Assembly (NCBI GenBank): GCA_000196815.1
Contig: FP929003.1
Coordinates: forward strand, 1,635,501-1,699,500
Source: Nitrospira defluvii
GTDB lineage: Bacteria > Nitrospirota > Nitrospiria > Nitrospirales > Nitrospiraceae
Length of the DNA stretch: 64,000 nt
Direction of reading: 5' to 3'
Position numbers and translations under genes: made by a program. Under the pieces are notes generated by a model, which was not told where the DNA came from, ran no database searches, and was given only the letters and a program-made list of their open reading frames with translations. Positions 53,316 through 61,211 of the stretch are shown one piece after another (the stretch's first letter is position 1; every line of letters starts with the position of its first letter).

Positions 53316-53870
53316 TTATGGTTCCATCGGCACATACCGGTGCGGAAGCTGAAAAAACGAATCGGCGAGTCGGCCCAGCTTGACGTCACGATATTCCACC
53401 ATCCAGTCCCCGTTCTTTTTGACGAGCTTGAGTGGGAATTTCATATCGGTCGCGACCCATTGATAGTAAGTTTCGTGTTGTCCCCCGGGAGCGGCTGTAA
53501 CCACTTCGTAGAGCGTGGTCGGATGCCCATCTAAGGTCTGCGTGCCGATGAATTCTCGTGATGTCTCATGATCCAGTCGTAACCTGAGGTGCAGCGCATA
53601 GTCGCTGCCGTATGACTCCGTCCTGAAGTGATGGATCGAGGGTATCAGGTGCCAGACCTGGTTACGGTCCTCCCGGACGATCGTCGCGCTGACGGCGCCG
53701 GGCTCATTGTATTCCAACCGCCACATGTGGTCTCGGTAGAAGATCCGAGCATGGTGAACATCCTGACCGGTGCGGGATAGTCGCTCTGCGGTAAACTCCA
53801 GCGCCTCGCATGAAAGCGAGATTCCTGCCGAGACCACTACCATCAGCCCACACAAGCTCAGGTGTTTCAT
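53316..53870 (-). CDS. Exported protein of unknown function, 184 residues
   Basis: A signal peptide (MKHLSLCGLMVVVSAGISLSCEA) precedes ~160 residues rich in beta-type segments: ARIFYRDHMWRLEYNEPGAVSATIVRED, HPTTLYEVVTA and YYQWVATDMKFPLKLVKKNG. This order resembles DUF4412/LolA-like periplasmic proteins that bind hydrophobic ligands, but I am not certain of the family. The start at 53870 gives a proper signal peptide; the frame extends to 53942 without one. Confidence 0.7.
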   Translation of the reverse strand: MKHLSLCGLMVVVSAGISLSCEALEFTAERLSRTGQDVHHARIFYRDHMWRLEYNEPGAVSATIVREDRNQVWHLIPSIHHFRTESYGSDYALHLRLRLDHETSREFIGTQTLDGHPTTLYEVVTAAPGGQHETYYQWVATDMKFPLKLVKKNGDWMVEYRDVKLGRLADSFFQLPHRYVPMEP

Positions 53871-54041
53871 ACCTGCCTCATTTTGTGGAGGGCGAGAGCA
53901 ACCTCTCCGTGAGGCGACTCTCATCCGGAGCGTTGCAGTCAAAGCCTGTGATGATTCAGCCGTGACTCAACCGGAGATGGCCCAGCTGGCGATTATGTCT
54001 TTCGTGACACCCGAAAGATCATTGCCCTAGTTTGGATGGTA

Positions 54042-54656
54042 TTAACGATAGGTTTGCAGATCACAGGGCTTCCAGGATGGGCCTACGGGCAAATATTGCC
54101 AGCACACACGAGTGAAGCGGTCCTTATCATCGGAGAAGGGATCGGAGTAAAGAATATTCCCGACAAGAAAGAAATTCTTACTTCCTGCCTTAACGTCTGC
54201 GGTATCGGGCGTACTAAATGGCTTAACGTGAATGTTGACCGGTATCGACTGTCCGGGGACAAGGGGGCCACGCGGTTCACCACCAAGCCGCTGTGGTTCT
54301 GGAGGGGGAGGGTCAATGGAGAAAAGACGATTCCAGGACATGGTTACATGAAAGGCTGGACTTTTCCCATAATTGGTCAAAGCGCCCGTCAAAGTAATTG
54401 GGCTATTGGGCTCAAAGATCATTGGCGATGGTGGGCTCATGATGACCCAGGCTCGCTCATTGGTATCCAGCGCTCGCTGCATGGCCTTCCATTGCATAAT
54501 CGCGCTACAGGCTTGAACGATTCCCGCAAAGCATATGGCAGCGGTAATGGCAATCATGACACGTTCGCGACGAGCGCGGGAATTTTCGTCCTGGGCTTTA
54601 GCTACCTGTTTCTGATTCTTGGGGTTAGGCGTGGTATTGACGGTCATGGCTGGCAA
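54042..54656 (-). CDS. Hypothetical single-pass membrane protein, 204 residues
   Basis: A short polar N-terminus (Lys/Asn/Gln-rich), one hydrophobic segment around residues 33-53 (VMIAITAAICFAGIVQACSAI) and a ~145-residue extracytoplasmic domain rich in Pro and beta segments (AWVIMSPPSPMIFEPNSPITLTGALTNYGKSPAFHVTMSW). The domain resembles a beta-sandwich with Asn-Tyr-Gly-Lys repeats as in bacterial DUF-type membrane proteins. Composition is lower in GC than surrounding genes. An opposite-strand frame over the same bases is judged a shadow. Confidence 0.65.
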   Translation of the reverse strand: MPAMTVNTTPNPKNQKQVAKAQDENSRARRERVMIAITAAICFAGIVQACSAIMQWKAMQRALDTNERAWVIMSPPSPMIFEPNSPITLTGALTNYGKSPAFHVTMSWNRLFSIDPPPPEPQRLGGEPRGPLVPGQSIPVNIHVKPFSTPDTADVKAGSKNFFLVGNILYSDPFSDDKDRFTRVCWQYLPVGPSWKPCDLQTYR

Positions 54657-54715
54657 AGTGCAGCGTCCTTTTCAGTGGCAATACTTCTTGTATTTATTGG
54701 TGTTAGTTTAATGAT

Positions 54716-54853
54716 TTAACTCTTTTTCGTCATTGGCTTCTTTTTAGGTGGTGGTTTCAGGCCGCCGACTTTATCTGAATCAGCACGTATGAGAGCAGTA
54801 ACTGCTTCATCGAACGTCAACGGCCAGAGTGAAACCGGTTTCGCTTTTGGCAT
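54716..54853 (-). CDS. Small Lys/Pro-rich protein next to the IS1595 transposase, 45 residues
   Basis: A frame of 45 residues with a helical start (WPLTFDEAVTALIRA) and a Lys/Pro-rich end (PPPKKKPMTKKS). It lies 76 bases downstream of the transposase stop on the same strand, inside the probable element. Small proteins of this form (L-T-F-E-E-A-x-x-A-L-L...KKK) accompany ISXO2-like transposases in other genomes as far as I recall. No function known. Confidence 0.5.
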   Translation of the reverse strand: MPKAKPVSLWPLTFDEAVTALIRADSDKVGGLKPPPKKKPMTKKS

Positions 54854-54929
54854 ACGACCTCCAATGGCAAACGGAGTTGAACATTCTTCGCCTTATATTT
54901 TAGCTGGTCACGCTTTACCGGCGGCGTGC

Positions 54930-55832
54930 TCAGCAGCTTGCTACCACCGTCGTGAAGATGTCCGCATTCTTTCGGTTGTTATGGCGGAACGAGAACTCGG
55001 CCAGGTACAGCGGCAAATAGGCCTTGCTTACGTTGTGATAGGTACCGATCACGCCACGCTTCAACAAGCTCCAGAAGCTATCCACGTTGGCCGTGTGGAC
55101 ATTCCCGCGCACATACTCCCCCTTGGCATGATTGACCGTCTGATGCGGGAATTCACGCTTCAAGCGAGCATAGCCGGTATGTTCATCGGTAGCGATCAGG
55201 GACACGCGAGTATCCACCGCTTTACGCACGAAAGTGCTAAAGGTCACGCGATCCGTGTTCTCAATGATTTCGCATACAACGTTACCCTTGCGAGCAATCG
55301 CGCCGATAACACCCACCTTACCGCCGGTCATGCCCGCGATATGGGTTTTCTTGCTGCGATGGCGGTTCTTATCCTTCCCACCGAGATACGTTTCATCAAT
55401 CTCCACTTCGCCCATAAGCTTGGCAAAGCTGCCATCCTTCATGGCCGCTCGGATGCGATGGCACATATACCAGGCGGTGCGATAGTCACCGGAACCGATT
55501 TGGCGGTGAATCTGCAAGGCGCTAATGCCCTTCTTGCTCTGGGTCATGAGGTAAATGACCTGGAACCAGACGCGAAGGTCGTAGTTGGTATTCTCGAACA
55601 CGGTTTTGGTGATGACGGAGAAGCGATACCCATTCCGTCCACCGCAATCCTTACCCTTACATACCCAATGAAACGGCTTGGACTTCAGTGCGTAGACCTT
55701 CTCGTTCTGGCAGCGAGGGCAACGCACGCCATCAGGCCAGCGCATATCCCGAAGAAACGTCTTGCACGATTCCTCAGTAGGAAAGCGGGCCGTCAGTTGC
55801 GAAAGGGTCATGGTGGGCTGGGTCGTTTTCAT
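54930..55832 (-). CDS. IS1595-family (ISXO2-like) transposase
   Basis: A 300-residue DDE transposase. The N-terminal zinc ribbon is C-P-R-C...C-K-G-K-D-C; a helical domain follows, then the catalytic core with VEIDETYLGGKDKNRH (first Asp/Glu), SLIATDEHTGYARL (second Asp) and the Asn/Glu region ANVDSFWSLLKRGVIGTYHN with its closing SFRHNNR. The reading frame is intact. ATG 55832 has AGGAGG 7 bases upstream, whereas ATG 55838 would leave 1 base. Terminal inverted repeats were not identified by eye. Confidence 0.9.
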   Translation of the reverse strand: MKTTQPTMTLSQLTARFPTEESCKTFLRDMRWPDGVRCPRCQNEKVYALKSKPFHWVCKGKDCGGRNGYRFSVITKTVFENTNYDLRVWFQVIYLMTQSKKGISALQIHRQIGSGDYRTAWYMCHRIRAAMKDGSFAKLMGEVEIDETYLGGKDKNRHRSKKTHIAGMTGGKVGVIGAIARKGNVVCEIIENTDRVTFSTFVRKAVDTRVSLIATDEHTGYARLKREFPHQTVNHAKGEYVRGNVHTANVDSFWSLLKRGVIGTYHNVSKAYLPLYLAEFSFRHNNRKNADIFTTVVASC

Positions 55833-55960
55833 CGTCATTCCTCCTGGCTGATGACCGGAGTATAACGATTCCATTGATGAGTGTCAAGTGCAACATAATC
55901 TCCGCCAAGCTTGGTTGGACAGCATGTGGTCGTTCTTAAGTGGCGCCTCGCGTGTTCTGC

Positions 55961-56791
55961 CTAGGCGGCGGTACGCCGTGCAGGCAGATTGTCGCAGTAC
56001 ACCTGGTCCGGCGTCTTGCCGTCAAGCGCCGGGTGCGGTCGCGCCTGGTTGTAGAACATCAGATAGCGCTCCACGCCCTCTTGGGCGGCCCTGACCGTCT
56101 CGTAGGCGTGCAGATAGACCTCCTCGTACTTGATGCTTCTCCAGAGTCGTTCCACGAACACGTTGTCCCGCCAGCAGCCCCGGCCATCCATACTGATCTG
56201 GATGCCGTGGTCATTGAGCAGGCTCGTGAATTCCTGACTGGTGAACTGGCAGCCCTGGTCGGTATTGAAGATCTCGGGCTTGCCATACCGTGTGATTGCC
56301 TCGTGGACGGCTTCCAGGCAAAAGTCGGTCGTCAGCGTATTGGAGAGCCGCCACGCCAACACCCGGCGACTGGCCCAGTCGAGCACCGCACACACATACA
56401 CGAAGCCACGCATCATCGGAATATACGTGATGTCCGCTGCCCAGACGTGATTCGGGCGCGTGATCTCCAGATGGCGCAGCAGAGAGGGGTACACTCGATG
56501 GGTCTGATGTCGTGCGCTGGTGCGGGGCGTGCGATACACGGCTGTGATGCCCATGCGCCTCATCAGGGTGGCCACGTGCCGCCGCCCAATCGCATGGTCT
56601 TCCCGTCGAAGCAGATCGCGCAGCATCCGGGCGCCGGCAAACGGATAGTCCAGATGCAGTGCGTCAATCCGGCGCATCAACTCCAGATCGGCTCCTGAGA
56701 CCGGCATCGGCTGGTAGTAGGCCGTCGAGCGCGACACCCCGAGAATCTGACGTTGCCGAACGACTGGCAAGGCATGGGTTCGGTTGATCAT
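55961..56791 (-). CDS. IS3-family transposase OrfB
   Basis: A 276-residue DDE integrase-type transposase: HTH_21 region around RRIDALHLDYPFAGARMLRDLL, then the rve core with WAADITYIP (D), FNTDQGCQFTS (D) and VERLWRSIKYEEVYLHAY (E) in the D-D-35-E spacing. The ATG at 56791 overlaps the predicted OrfA stop (ATGA), the normal IS3 overlap where -1 frameshifting would join the two. The frame is intact. Confidence 0.9.
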   Translation of the reverse strand: MINRTHALPVVRQRQILGVSRSTAYYQPMPVSGADLELMRRIDALHLDYPFAGARMLRDLLRREDHAIGRRHVATLMRRMGITAVYRTPRTSARHQTHRVYPSLLRHLEITRPNHVWAADITYIPMMRGFVYVCAVLDWASRRVLAWRLSNTLTTDFCLEAVHEAITRYGKPEIFNTDQGCQFTSQEFTSLLNDHGIQISMDGRGCWRDNVFVERLWRSIKYEEVYLHAYETVRAAQEGVERYLMFYNQARPHPALDGKTPDQVYCDNLPARRTAA

Positions 56792-57086
56792 CGCGTTGCG
56801 CTCAACAATCCCGCCTTGATGAGCGCCCCTTCTAAACAATCATTCTCCAGCGCCAGTTGCCCGATCTTCGCGTGGAGCACTTTGAGATCCGGCGCATCCG
56901 GCTTCGGCGTCGTGCCGCCAAATACGTCAGCGGTCCGCGCCGCAGTTGCTGCTTCCATTCGGTGATCTGGGTGGGATGGACGCTGAATTGCTCCGCCAAC
57001 TCGGCCAGTGTCTTGTCGCCCTTGACCGCGGCCAAGGCCACCTGGGCCTTAAACGCGGCTACGTGATTCCGTCTCGTTCGTTTCAT
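56788..57086 (-). pseudogene. IS3-family OrfA with a one-base deletion
   Basis: Starts ATG 57086 after AAGGAG: MKRTRRNHVAAFKAQVALAAVKGDKTLAEL...QQLRRGP is a normal IS3 HTH. Near 56939 the frame then departs; restoring one base after RRGP gives ADVFGGTTPKPDAPDL...GALIKAGLLSATR and a stop overlapping the OrfB ATG. No slippery sequence is present there, so it looks like a mutation rather than programmed frameshifting. Confidence 0.75.
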
Positions 57087-57239
57087 TGCCTTGCTCCTTT
57101 GGTGCGCCACCACTCGGTGGCTTCGGTGAAGCCAGGCTACCACTTAGCATACTGTCCGAATTTCCGGAGCCCCCTCTGCCGAGCGGACTGCGAGAAGAGC
57201 ACGTGACGGAGACGGAAGTGCTGTTCTGATCCAGGGAGC

Positions 57240-58088
57240 CTATCGCTTTACCGCACGAACGCCGATCACCAATTCATAATCCCGGTCCCAATGGTCCAAT
57301 TCATCCCGACGCAATTCCGAGGAGATCAATCCTTGCAAGCTTGCTGTCGCGGCCAGGACATTGCCATAGGTGGTGACTGACACATCGTCGGGTCGAAACA
57401 CTTCCTCGAAGAGCCTTCGTGCCGATAAAGAGGTGAAGCGCCAGAATTCCCCCCAATGGTCCATGTCATAACGGGAGATCTGGGTGATACCGGGAAACAC
57501 CAGTAGTGCGACACCGCCGGGTTTGAGAATGCGTGCCACTGTCCTGATCGCCGCCCGCACATCGAAGATAAATTGCAGGGTGAACGTGAGAATAATGCAA
57601 TCGAAACTGTCGGAGGGTATGTGATCCGCTCTGGTCAAATCCGCGCAGATCGTGGCGCCGGGAGTATCGGGATGAAGATGGAGAACTTCCGATACCGCGA
57701 CCTTCTCCGCACCGAATTGCCGGGTATATCGATCGTCCCCGATCTCCAGTACCCTGCCGCGAATGTCCGCGCGACAGGCCGGTAGAAAATGCTGTTCGGT
57801 ATAATATCGATCGATCGGTTGTCCCGCCTGCCAACCGAAGTCTCGACGGAGAGGATGCGGGCGGCGCAGGGAATTGGCCCACCGCCAGTCGAGTCCCAGC
57901 CCTGATTGTTCACCCAGGAACGTGACCCGCACTTGCTGATACAGGGAAGGGCTCAGGAGCGTCCTGACGAGTCCCTTCAACGGCCATGCGAGGATCGACA
58001 CGAGGGTTCCGCGCGCACTCATGGACGTACCTCCGCGACGGGGTGATGCAGTGAGAGGCGTCGATTCCCGGAGTGAAGAATTCAACAT
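57240..58088 (-). CDS. Class I SAM-dependent methyltransferase
   Basis: A 282-residue protein with a Rossmann methyltransferase core: motif I RGRVLEIGDDRY, then ICADLTRADHIPSDSFDCIILTFTLQFIFD and ILKPGGVALLVFPGI. The ~90 N-terminal residues precede the core (LAWPLKGLVRTLLSPSLYQQVRVTFLG). The acceptor is unknown; relatives act beside polysaccharide glycosyltransferases. ATG 58088 (MLNSSLRES) or 58022 (MSARGTLVS) may initiate; the open frame further upstream to 58424 overlaps another gene and lacks family sequence. Confidence 0.8.
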   Translation of the reverse strand: MLNSSLRESTPLTASPRRGGTSMSARGTLVSILAWPLKGLVRTLLSPSLYQQVRVTFLGEQSGLGLDWRWANSLRRPHPLRRDFGWQAGQPIDRYYTEQHFLPACRADIRGRVLEIGDDRYTRQFGAEKVAVSEVLHLHPDTPGATICADLTRADHIPSDSFDCIILTFTLQFIFDVRAAIRTVARILKPGGVALLVFPGITQISRYDMDHWGEFWRFTSLSARRLFEEVFRPDDVSVTTYGNVLAATASLQGLISSELRRDELDHWDRDYELVIGVRAVKR

Positions 58089-58119
58089 AGCATGCTCTCT
58101 TTCGTCATGGAAGATAGGC

Positions 58120-58449
58120 CTATCGAGTCCTATTTGGAGAATTTCCAGATGATGGTGGAGGCGGCGAACTCGGACGTGGAGACTTCTCGGGGTCGATTGC
58201 CATCTTGGGGTCGACGACCGGTGGGGGCACGACGGCTTCTGGCGCCGGCGGAGGCAGATGCTCCGGTTGTTTGAGGATCCCAGGGTCAGTGTGAGATGGC
58301 GACGCCGGAGGCGCCAGGCCGGGCTTGTGCGAAGGTGGCGCGGACTCAGTGGGCGGCAGGGCGGCCCCGGAATCGGCAGAGGCCACACCTGCGGCCGGCA
58401 GATACAGGAGAAGCGCCGATACAAGAAACAGTGCCGGTGTTTTTCTCAT
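58120..58449 (-). CDS. Exported proline-rich protein, 109 residues
   Basis: A signal peptide (MRKTPALFLVSALLLYLPAAGVASA) is followed by a low-complexity Pro/Ser-rich mature part with KQPEHLPPPAPEAVVPPPVVDP. There is no catalytic domain. The start follows GGGGAGGG. It is probably a periplasmic or surface spacer. Confidence 0.7.
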   Translation of the reverse strand: MRKTPALFLVSALLLYLPAAGVASADSGAALPPTESAPPSHKPGLAPPASPSHTDPGILKQPEHLPPPAPEAVVPPPVVDPKMAIDPEKSPRPSSPPPPSSGNSPNRTR

Positions 58450-58521
58450 GGCTGACCCTCCCCATGGTTTAAGCAGATCACTGTGAGGCTGGTGGTTCCC
58501 TCATTCTGACGGTCGGAATTC

Positions 58522-58875
58522 TCATGAAGGCTGTTTGCGCCGGCCGCTCGGTGGGGCCTGGCGTACTGCTTTTGGCTTCGACTTCGGCATCACCTTCGCG
58601 ACTGTTTGTTCGACTGTGCCGATCACCCTGCCCAGAATTTTTCCGACGGCGCGACCCACCTTTTGGGCTTGCCTGCGTGAGGTCGAGGCCATTTTTGACG
58701 GCGCAACGGGTTTCTTCGCCACCTTCCTCTTCAGCTTTGGGGCCATGCCCGAGGCTCCTCGTGGTTTCCGCTCAATGACATGAGTGGCGGGCTCGATCTC
58801 GCGCTGTGTGGCCCGTCGCATCTTCGAACGGCTCTTCTTGCGGGCCTGCGTTTTTTTCTCGACGATTCTTTTCAT
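58522..58875 (-). CDS. Lys/Arg-rich histone-like protein, 117 residues
   Basis: A strongly basic protein (MKRIVEKKTQARKKSRSK...) with several Lys-Lys/Ala-Lys-Pro segments and a central amphipathic helix (AVGKILGRVIGTVEQTVAKVM). The composition resembles bacterial H1-like proteins and would allow non-specific DNA binding. AGGGAGGG precedes the ATG. No family is identified with certainty. Confidence 0.6.
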   Translation of the reverse strand: MKRIVEKKTQARKKSRSKMRRATQREIEPATHVIERKPRGASGMAPKLKRKVAKKPVAPSKMASTSRRQAQKVGRAVGKILGRVIGTVEQTVAKVMPKSKPKAVRQAPPSGRRKQPS

Positions 58876-58905
58876 GTTCCCTCCCTATGATCCAATGCCC
58901 ATCCG

Positions 58906-59822
58906 TCACTTTACCCTGGGTGACATCTGTTCGACGATCCAGGTCGGACCGTCAGGGTACAAACTCCCTTCAAAGCGGACAAACGCCGGCGCGTCCTTCT
59001 TAATCACCCAAAAATGATATTCGGGGATCGTTCTTCTCACGAGGGAAGCAAGCGCGCTCATGAACCATCCCAACTTCGGTGTTAAGGCGTAATGTGCGGC
59101 CGTGGCCTTCACTTCCTTACGGTTGGTATTCCGCGTTTCTTCATGCTCGACCAGCTGCAAATCGATCTCATAAATTTTCGGCTCCGGGTTGAAGACCACC
59201 ATGTGGATGGACGCGCCGGTTTTGCCGCGCAGGTTCTTTAGCGCCGTAATGGTCATCCCGTTGTAGACATCCGGCAAGGCTGTTCAACGTCGTCCCACAC
59301 CGCGTATCTGTGGTGGCTTTGGGATTCAAAATGAGTTTTTCCGCAACCTGCTAGACGGCCGGTCGGCATCTGCTCATGGTTCGCCTGCTCGTGCCGGCGC
59401 ACCTGATACTGCCCCGTTTCTCCATTGAGCGAAATCGTCAAGCGTTCAGGGAACGCCGGTCCGCGCTGCTTCAATTGATAGCTCAACATGGCTAGATGCT
59501 TCTTTTGCGAAAATGTCACTGTCTCGTCATACAGGGAGCCGTCCGTGAAGCGAAATGTGAGACGACTGGCCAATCGGTCGGTCCCTGTCGTCAGCTGGCT
59601 CAACTCCCCATCGGCGAGCTTCTTGCCATCCATGCTCTTCAGCGTGACGAAGCCCTCGCTGACACCCTCGGGATAGATCACTTCTATCGGGGCGGCGCGG
59701 AGTTCGTTCGTGGCAACAATGAAGCACAGTCCGGCGAGGGCCAGTGTGAATCGGGCACACCTTCGGCCGAACGGTGTGGAGGCCGCCTGATGCGGTTGAG
59801 ATTGCAGACAACGCCTGGTCAC
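58906..59822 (-). pseudogene. Exported-protein gene interrupted by a ~74 bp palindromic element
   Basis: Two frames join into one protein. The 5' part has a signal peptide (FTLALAGLCFIVATNELRAAP), EGVSEGFVTLKSMDGK and SLNGETGQYQVRRHEQANHEQ...GRL; the 3' part resumes at LPDVYNGMTITALKNLRGKTGASIH...YHFWVIKKDAPAFVRFEGSLYPDGPTW. Removing bases 59278-59351 restores a continuous frame (74 is not a multiple of 3). Without repair the product ends at STTG, 6 codons into the next region. Function unknown; the fold looks beta-rich. Confidence 0.75.
59278..59351. repeat. Short palindromic MITE-like element inserted in a gene
   Basis: The minus-strand right end GCAGGTTGCGGAAAAAC matches the terminal repeat of the 127 bp element at 25429 in 14 of 17 bases; the left end, GCAAGGCTGTTCAAC, is a related inverted copy. 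The interior contains the hairpin CCACACC...GTGGTGG. Exact borders are uncertain by ~4 bases (74-78 bp). Confidence 0.65.
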
Positions 59823-59873
59823 ACAGCGAGCCTACCGAACATCAAGAGCTTGCGATACTGGAGATCTACCTAA

Positions 59874-60704
59874 AACCTATCTCAAAATTGTTTGAGGCGC
59901 ATGGTGCTGCAAGCGAACTGCACAAACCCGAGGAAATTGGGGACGTAATACTCCCAACGAATGAGGCGGCGTCGCTTCCATTGCAACCAGGCAAAGAAAC
60001 GTTCGACGAGCCAGCGACGTTCATGCCGGCGTAAGTGCCGCCCATCTTGGGTCTTCAGTTTGCGGGTGGAGCGATGGGGCGCAATCAGGTTGACGCCGTC
60101 TTGCTTGAGGTCGTCATCGAGGCCATCGCTGTCATCGGCCCGGTCTCCGATCAGATGCTCGGGTTTCGCTTCCAGCATGTAGAAGTCGAAACGGAGTTGG
60201 ACCAAGGTGACTACATGATGAGTGGCCGCATGCGTACTGACGGAGAGGGGGAGTCCGTGCCGATCCACAATCGCGAGGACTTTTACGCCTTTGCCGCGTT
60301 TGGTGAGGCCGACGGCTTCACCAAACGCCCTTGGCCGCCGCAAACGTGGCATCGATGAAGCTCTCGCGTTCATCGATTGTTCCTTCGTCGCGCAGCGTGT
60401 TGCCAACTGGGTCAGCACCTCGTGCAGGACCTCTTGGTGACACCACTGTTGGAATCGGCGATGCACCGCCTTGTAGTTGGGATAGCACTGGGGCAGGAAA
60501 TGCCACTGGACCCCGGTGTTCAGAATCCAGAGCACGGCCTCCCAGACCGTCCGAGTCGGGATTGGTTTGCGGCCGGGCCGATTGTCAGGACTATGTTCTT
60601 CGGGGAAATGGTTCCGAATCCGCTCCCAGTGGTCATCGCGCAATCGCAGCATGCCGGGACTTATAGAGCGGAAGGCCAGGCCGTCAACTATTTTGAGATA
60701 GGTT
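59874..60704. mobile_element. IS5-family insertion sequence, ~0.83 kb
   Basis: Terminal inverted repeats AACCTATCTCAAAAT (59874-59888) and its complement ATTTTGAGATAGGTT (60690-60704) flank a single transposase frame on the minus strand. The length and terminal sequence fit IS5 group members. Confidence 0.8.
59882..60652 (-). pseudogene. IS5-family transposase with compensating frameshifts
   Basis: The frame begins with the normal IS5 N-terminus (LRDDHWERIRNHFPEE..., GRKPIPTRTVWEAVLWILNTGVQW) and ends with HERRWLVERFFAWLQWKRRRLIRWEYY (the E of DDE). Between ~60320 and ~60400 the correct amino acids (TLRDEGTIDERESFIDATFAAAKG) lie in another frame, so the ORF reads ~25 wrong residues and loses the catalytic Asp in DATF. 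GDRADDSD has replaced the usual GDRAYDSD. The enzyme is very probably inactive. Confidence 0.75.
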
Positions 60705-61019
60705 CTAGAGCGTAGCGCCGAAGATTCGTGGAAAGGCTGAGCGGGGAACGAGGAAAAGTGAAATCGTGTGGAGTCGACGGTTCGGCCTATTTGAGCGCGC
60801 GATCAAAATCTTCAACCGGCATGTTTGCGAAACAGACGATCGTGCATGGTAGGGGGTGTTGCAACGAGTTCCCCTGAACCGGGGACTCAGCGAGTGTTCC
60901 ACACAAAGCGTTCTGGACCATCATGAGCGGAGGTCGGCAACGTGCGGCAATAGAGATTCGTCGAAGTGCCAGACAGCAGCGGATGAAATGATGAGCGGTC
61001 TGAACGCGGGGCTGGATTA
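60705..61019. other. Intergenic region without a supported gene
   Basis: 315 bases between the IS5 end and tRNA-Arg. No frame with plausible start and composition was found. Translation of the region across the tRNA yields only short tRNA-derived frames. Confidence 0.4.
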
Positions 61020-61095
61020 TGGTGCGCCCGACAGGACTTGAACCTGTAACCTTCTGATCCGTAGTCAGATGCTCTATCCATTGAGCTACGGGCGC
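61020..61095 (-). tRNA. tRNA-Arg(ACG)
   Basis: A 76-nt cloverleaf on the minus strand: acceptor GCGCCCG/CGGGCGC with discriminator A and encoded CCA; anticodon stem TCTGA/TCAGA with loop CTACGGA, anticodon ACG (modified to ICG by TadA); T-loop GGTTCAAGTCC. Confidence 0.96.
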
Positions 61096-61106
61096 ACATC
61101 ACATGT

Positions 61107-61149
61107 TTTGAGCCCGCTCGAAGAGCGGTCCCTTCGGAGCGGGCTCAAA
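61107..61149. terminator. Strong hairpin downstream of the BACON-domain gene
   Basis: TTTGAGCCCGCT (61107-61118) pairs with AGCGGGCTCAAA (61138-61149), and the stem extends inward with one bulge. The position, ~60 bases after the minus-strand stop at 61212, suits a terminator, but there is no U-tract on that strand (AAAACATG follows), so a rho-independent role is uncertain. Confidence 0.4.
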
Positions 61150-61211
61150 GGAGCAGCGCTGGTTATACAGGCTTGAGGGAAGGACGGTCAAGTCTATCCG
61201 GCATACATATT

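Larger units (their letters stand above)
55916..57158. mobile_element. IS3-family insertion sequence, ~1.24 kb
   Basis: The left end reads TGGACAGCATG (from 55916) and the right end is the complement of CGGACAGTATG (ending 57158), inverted repeats typical of IS3 members, followed inward on both sides by AAGTGG-like sequence. The two overlapping frames orfA and orfB lie on the minus strand. It is inserted ~80 bases upstream of the IS1595 transposase start. Confidence 0.8.

Noticed and set aside
54036-54719. 227-residue plus-strand frame
   Set aside because: Opposite the 204-residue membrane protein, whose N-terminal helix and Pro-rich domain look real; the plus frame lacks a consistent composition.
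60887-61102. 71-residue minus-strand frame
   Set aside because: It is a translation of tRNA-Arg(ACG) (S-S-M-D-R-A-S artefact).
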